The notes under the pieces: generated by a model
The model's database searches: none
Seen by the model: only the letters and a program-made list of their open reading frames with translations
What the model was told of the DNA's origin: nothing
Source of the DNA: an uncultured bacterium
Lineage (GTDB): Bacteria; Bacteroidota; Bacteroidia; Chitinophagales; Chitinophagaceae
Length of the DNA stretch: 64,000 nt
Direction of reading: 5' to 3'
NCBI GenBank assembly: GCA_903920455.1
Contig: CAIXLY010000035.1
Span: 1 to 64,000, forward strand
Program-made: the position numbers and the translations under genes
Shown: in pieces, positions 60,896 to 64,000 of the stretch
How the letters are laid out: every line of letters begins with the position of its first letter
Position numbering within the stretch: position 1 is the first letter of the stretch

Positions 60896-62380
60896 CTATG
60901 CCCTATCTGCTGCGTTAGCATTAATTAATTTGGCTACTACTTCTCCGCTAATCAAACTTGGGGGAACACCAGGACCAGGAACAGTTAACTGCCCTGTGTA
61001 ATATAAGTTTTTGACTTTCTTACTCACACAAGACGGTTTTAAAACAGCGGTTTGCATCAACGTGTTTGCCAAACCGTATGCATTTCCTTTGAACGCATTA
61101 TAATCACCAACAAAATCAGTATAAGAATATGCTCTTTTATAAACAATATGCGCTCGTATATCTACTCCAGTTCTTTCAAGCAAACGATCTGCAAGCACAT
61201 TGAAGTAATGTTCTCTCACTTCCTCAGAATCTCCATCAAGACCGGCTGCAATTGGGATGAGAAAAAATAGATTTTCACTTCCTTCAGGAGCTTGCGTTTG
61301 GTCAGTCACAGATGTTGCGCTTAAATAAAATAATGGTTCTTTAGGCCATGCGGGTGATGTGTATATTTCATCGGCATGATTTGCAAAGGGAACATCAAAG
61401 AACAGAGAATGATGTTGAATTCCTGGTATTTTTGTATTTATGCCTACATAATAAATCAATGAACCTGGCGCCATTACTCGCTTATCCCAATAAGAATCAG
61501 AATATGCCCTATATTCTTTTTGAAGGAGTTTTGTCTCAATAAAATGATAATCTGCAGCCCCTACAATTACATCTCCTTGTATTGTTTGTCCATCATGCGT
61601 TGATATGGATCTTGCAGTTCCTCCCTCAACATTGATGGCAGTTACTGTTTGATTAAAATGAAATTTAACTCCCTTTTCAAGGGCAAGCTTATGCATTCCT
61701 TCTACAATTTTATACATGCCTCCACGGGGAAACCATGTTCCCAATTTAATATCTGCATAATTCATCAGGCTATACAGTGCAGGTGTGTTTTCCGGCAAGG
61801 CCCCTAGAAATAAAACTGGAAACTCCATCATCTGACGAAGCTTTGGATGCTTAAAATATTTTCCGATATGCGCTTTGATATTATTAAAAACATCAAGCCT
61901 GAAAAGTCCCGCAATCAATTCCTTATCAAGAAATTCTAACAACGACTGTCCTGGTTTGAATACAAGTTTATGTACACCAACTCTGTACTTGTATTCAGCT
62001 TCCTTCATGAATGCATCGAGTTTATCCCCAGCACCAGGCTCTAACTGGTCAAACATATTTTTTAATTCCTCATAGTTTGCAGGAACATCCATGTGGTCTT
62101 CTTCCCAATAAATTCTATAAGAAGGATCCAGCCTGATTAACTCGTAGTAGTCAGTAACTTGTCGCCCGAAACTTGAGAAGTATCTTTCGAATATATCCGG
62201 CATCCAATACCAGCTCGGTCCCATATCAAATGTAAATCCATCGGTCTTAAAATGCCTAGCTCTGCCACCTGGGTGGTCATGCTTTTCAACAACATGAACG
62301 TCCCATCCCATTGAAGACAAGAAAGTGGCTGCGGAGAGACCTGCAAATCCGCTTCCGATAATTACGGCTTTTTTTGACAC
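60896..62380 (-). CDS. crtI: Phytoene desaturase
   Basis: FAD enzyme that desaturates phytoene toward lycopene or neurosporene. The dinucleotide-binding Gly9-Ser-Gly-Phe-Ala-Gly is at the N-terminus, Gly-Gly-Arg-Ala near residue 41, and the C-terminal carotenoid-desaturase signature Gly-Pro-Gly-Val-Pro-Pro-Ser-Leu-Ile-Ser-Gly near 475. The product cannot be told from sequence. No lycopene cyclase or ketolase is in the window. It starts 14 bases after the sigma factor gene. Confidence 0.94.
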   Translation of the reverse strand: MSKKAVIIGSGFAGLSAATFLSSMGWDVHVVEKHDHPGGRARHFKTDGFTFDMGPSWYWMPDIFERYFSSFGRQVTDYYELIRLDPSYRIYWEEDHMDVPANYEELKNMFDQLEPGAGDKLDAFMKEAEYKYRVGVHKLVFKPGQSLLEFLDKELIAGLFRLDVFNNIKAHIGKYFKHPKLRQMMEFPVLFLGALPENTPALYSLMNYADIKLGTWFPRGGMYKIVEGMHKLALEKGVKFHFNQTVTAINVEGGTARSISTHDGQTIQGDVIVGAADYHFIETKLLQKEYRAYSDSYWDKRVMAPGSLIYYVGINTKIPGIQHHSLFFDVPFANHADEIYTSPAWPKEPLFYLSATSVTDQTQAPEGSENLFFLIPIAAGLDGDSEEVREHYFNVLADRLLERTGVDIRAHIVYKRAYSYTDFVGDYNAFKGNAYGLANTLMQTAVLKPSCVSKKVKNLYYTGQLTVPGPGVPPSLISGEVVAKLINANAADRA

Positions 62381-62394
62381 AGTGGAAAGTTAAT

Positions 62395-62895
62395 CTAAAA
62401 CTTGTTGATTTGGTTTTTCAGCAACCTTCTCGCAAAGTGAATTCGACTCTTGATTGTTCCAAGAGGTTCATTCAACATGTCTGCAATTTCATGGTATTTG
62501 TAGCCTTCGAAGTATAATACAAAAGGCTGCTTGAATATAGTGGGCAACTGGTAGATTGCTTGGTTGATGTCCTTCATCCTCATATTCGTTTCTGCTGTGT
62601 TTGGAACAGCAGATTGATTATGGTCTAGGAGAAACTCATTTGGGCTGTTATCGAATATCGTGTTCTGCTTTGACTTCCGACGATAGTTATTGATGAATAT
62701 ATTGCGCATGATGGTATACAACCATGCTTTGATATTAGTGCCTACACTGTATTTTTCTTGATTGGATAATGCCCTAAACATCGTTTCCTGCAAAAGGTCT
62801 TTAGCAGACTCTTGATCTTTAGTCAATGTCACCGCAAAAGGCCTTAGGTATTCGGAGTTTTGGAGGAGCAACTGGTTGAATTCTTGTGTAGACAT
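62395..62895 (-). CDS. ECF-type RNA polymerase sigma factor
   Basis: Extracytoplasmic-function sigma factor of 166 residues from ATG 62895. Region 2 contains Ala-Lys-Asp-Leu-Leu-Gln-Glu-Thr and Ile-Lys-Ala-Trp-Leu-Tyr-Thr-Ile-Met; region 4 is Tyr-His-Glu-Ile-Ala-Asp-Met-Leu ... Gly-Thr-Ile-Lys-Ser-Arg. A reading from 62934 would run into the palindrome upstream and is less likely. There is no anti-sigma gene next to it. The first TTTGTTTAA palindrome ends 6 bases from the ATG, so its synthesis may be controlled there. Confidence 0.93.
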   Translation of the reverse strand: MSTQEFNQLLLQNSEYLRPFAVTLTKDQESAKDLLQETMFRALSNQEKYSVGTNIKAWLYTIMRNIFINNYRRKSKQNTIFDNSPNEFLLDHNQSAVPNTAETNMRMKDINQAIYQLPTIFKQPFVLYFEGYKYHEIADMLNEPLGTIKSRIHFARRLLKNQINKF

Positions 62896-62900
62896 AGAAT

Positions 62901-62935
62901 TTTGTTTAAGTGTTGATAGATCAAATTTAAACAAA
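62901..62935. promoter_or_regulatory. Palindromic operator candidate 1 in front of the carotenoid operon
   Basis: TTTGTTTAA (62901-62909) and its exact inverse TTAAACAAA (62927-62935) are separated by 17 bases. A second site with identical arms and spacing lies at 62956-62990. It lies directly before the sigma factor start codon. Confidence 0.65.
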
Positions 62936-62955
62936 AATGGAATAGGCCGACCAAA

Positions 62956-62990
62956 TTTGTTTAATATTTTATATATTATACTTAAACAAA
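62956..62990. promoter_or_regulatory. Palindromic operator candidate 2 in front of the carotenoid operon
   Basis: TTTGTTTAA (62956-62964), 17 bases, TTAAACAAA (62982-62990): same arms and spacing as site 1, with 20 bases between the two. The pair lies between the MerR gene and the sigma gene. A one-mismatch half site, ATTGTTTAA, is at 63924-63932, just upstream of the MerR gene. Confidence 0.65.
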
Positions 62991-63015
62991 ATACAATTCA
63001 ATGAAAACCAATCGA

Positions 63016-63897
63016 TTAGGCTAATTCAGTGATGAATTCGGTAACTTCTTGAAGGGACCGCTTAAAATGAATCTGTGAGGGGAGTTTTTTCTCGTAATTA
63101 GCAGCGAGTCTGCCTGAGATGATGAGGGGGACTGTTCCAAAGCGGTTGAGCGACTGATGGATAAACTTATCAAAATTAAAAACGCTGGATACTGAGGTGA
63201 GGTGGGTATATATGAAGTCGGGCTTCTTATGTTTTAGAACATATTCAACATCTTCCAAAGGCACATTGGCTCCAAGGTAGAGCACATAAAGTCCCCTGCT
63301 CTTTAATAAATATTGGATAAAGAGGAGGCCAAGTTCATGGTATTCTCCTTCTGGAAGGAATAAAAGGCCGGTTTTTTTCAGTTGAAACATCGGAGTTACA
63401 GCTTCAGTTCCAACGATTAATTTCTGTCTGATGATATTTGAAACCAGGTGTTCCTGGGCAGGATTGATATGGCCCGTAATCCAAAGCACTCCAATTCTTT
63501 CCATGAAAGGAAAGATAATTTGGTGAATGGTCTTTTCGATGCCCTTTGCATTGATATGCTCCTCAAGACTATTCTCAAATCCCTCTAGATCCATGTCTAT
63601 CATTGACTGAATCAAGGAGTTTACAATCCGTTCTTGTTGGGCTTGTATATTATTGATTGAAAGAATCTTAGAGGTGATATCATCGTTCGACATCTTATCA
63701 ATGTGCGAAATCTTGAATCCATATTTATTAAGAAGAGAGATATTCAGAATCTTTTTCAGTTCCTCATTATTGTAATACCGGATGTTGGTATCCGTCCTTT
63801 GTGGCTTTAAAAACCCATAACGCTGCTCCCAAATTCGGATGGTGTGGGCTTTTATCCCTGTTAAATTCTGCAAATCTTTAATGGTAAATGCGTTCAT
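63016..63897 (-). CDS. MerR-family regulator with B12-binding domain (CarH/LitR-like)
   Basis: A 293-residue candidate photoreceptor-repressor. Residues 1-70 form a MerR DNA-binding domain (Thr-Ile-Arg-Ile-Trp-Glu-Gln-Arg-Tyr-Gly). Residues about 85-160 form the four-helix cap with the Trp139-x9-Glu149-His150 motif typical of CarH. Residues 175-293 form a cobalamin-binding Rossmann domain with Glu185-Tyr-His187-Glu-Leu-Gly (lower axial His187). The residue after Trp139 is Ile, where Thermus CarH has the His that replaces the cobalt-carbon bond in light. It is first in the leftward carotenoid unit. Light or B12 control of crtI/crtB is inferred from the family and context. Confidence 0.9.
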   Translation of the reverse strand: MNAFTIKDLQNLTGIKAHTIRIWEQRYGFLKPQRTDTNIRYYNNEELKKILNISLLNKYGFKISHIDKMSNDDITSKILSINNIQAQQERIVNSLIQSMIDMDLEGFENSLEEHINAKGIEKTIHQIIFPFMERIGVLWITGHINPAQEHLVSNIIRQKLIVGTEAVTPMFQLKKTGLLFLPEGEYHELGLLFIQYLLKSRGLYVLYLGANVPLEDVEYVLKHKKPDFIYTHLTSVSSVFNFDKFIHQSLNRFGTVPLIISGRLAANYEKKLPSQIHFKRSLQEVTEFITELA

Positions 63898-64000
63898 CGT
63901 GATAATAACGCCTAATTAGCTGAATTGTTTAACAGCAGTAGGGAAGATAAGCCAGGAGCTTAGTCAAAAGGAAATCTAAAACTGTTGCTCCAATACTTTA

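Noticed and set aside
62896-62934. N-terminal extension of the sigma factor to 62934
   Set aside because: It would place 13 extra residues across the TTTGTTTAA palindrome; ATG 62895 gives a standard ECF N-terminus.
1-64000. tRNA, rRNA, prophage, transposase or integrase genes
   Set aside because: I looked through the intergenic regions and open frames and saw none that I could support.

Overview
This window reads as a chromosomal segment of a Bacteroidota bacterium, most likely of the Chitinophagaceae/Chitinophagales. The reasons are a type IX secretion C-terminal sorting domain, the gliding genes gldD, gldE and gldH, an outer-membrane SusC/SusD pair, an arginine pathway with the acylated-ornithine carbamoyltransferase, housekeeping promoters of the TAnnTTTG type, and little use of Shine-Dalgarno sites. 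There is no phage, plasmid, insertion sequence, CRISPR array, rRNA or tRNA that I can support. Nearly all of it is core genome, with unusual features mostly between genes.

Layout. 1-12.4 kb: a secreted T9SS substrate; an Fe-S pair (cysteine desulfurase plus HesB/IscA-type carrier); methylmalonyl-CoA epimerase; an rnc-fabF-acpP operon read leftward; a GNAT enzyme; a small membrane protein; the B12-dependent ribonucleotide reductase nrdJ; a DUF2490 protein. 12.4-22.7 kb: a bacterial GGGP-synthase-family gene, then a nine-gene arginine operon (GNAT/NAGS-like, argG, argC, proC, argD, argF', argB, argE, argH) preceded by a structured leader with a 42-codon ORF ending Arg-Arg-stop. 22.6-28.8 kb: gldD-gldE-mutY leftward, then HU, a TPR protein, a 31-residue basic ribosomal-type protein and rng rightward. 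29-34.4 kb: an orphan SusC/SusD pair and a frameshifted zinc metallopeptidase.

34.4-44 kb: a possible pair of small RNAs in front of radA, then comF, a glutathione peroxidase, holB, ricT, cdsA, a CPBP protease, dusB and psd. 44-53 kb: a HAD nucleotidase, an SDR, a two-component system, gldH, yicC, an LpxD-like acyltransferase, an epimerase, pheS and a degenerate ureohydrolase. 53.5-60 kb: dacB, mutL and a NagZ-type GH3/beta-lactamase-fold fusion, i.e. peptidoglycan turnover and mismatch repair. 60-64 kb: crtB, crtI, an ECF sigma factor and a MerR regulator with a B12-binding domain (CarH/LitR type), which looks like light- and cobalamin-controlled carotenoid synthesis.

Themes. Cobalamin recurs (nrdJ, the methylmalonyl-CoA pathway, the CarH-like regulator). 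Two families of purine-rich imperfect inverted repeats lie between genes, and one of them also makes up the tail of ricT. The most promising undescribed elements are the arginine-operon leader (13249-13515) and the two identically spaced palindromes in front of the carotenoid operon (62901-62990). Other leads are a -1 slippery heptamer at the metallopeptidase frameshift and the candidate tandem small RNAs before radA.
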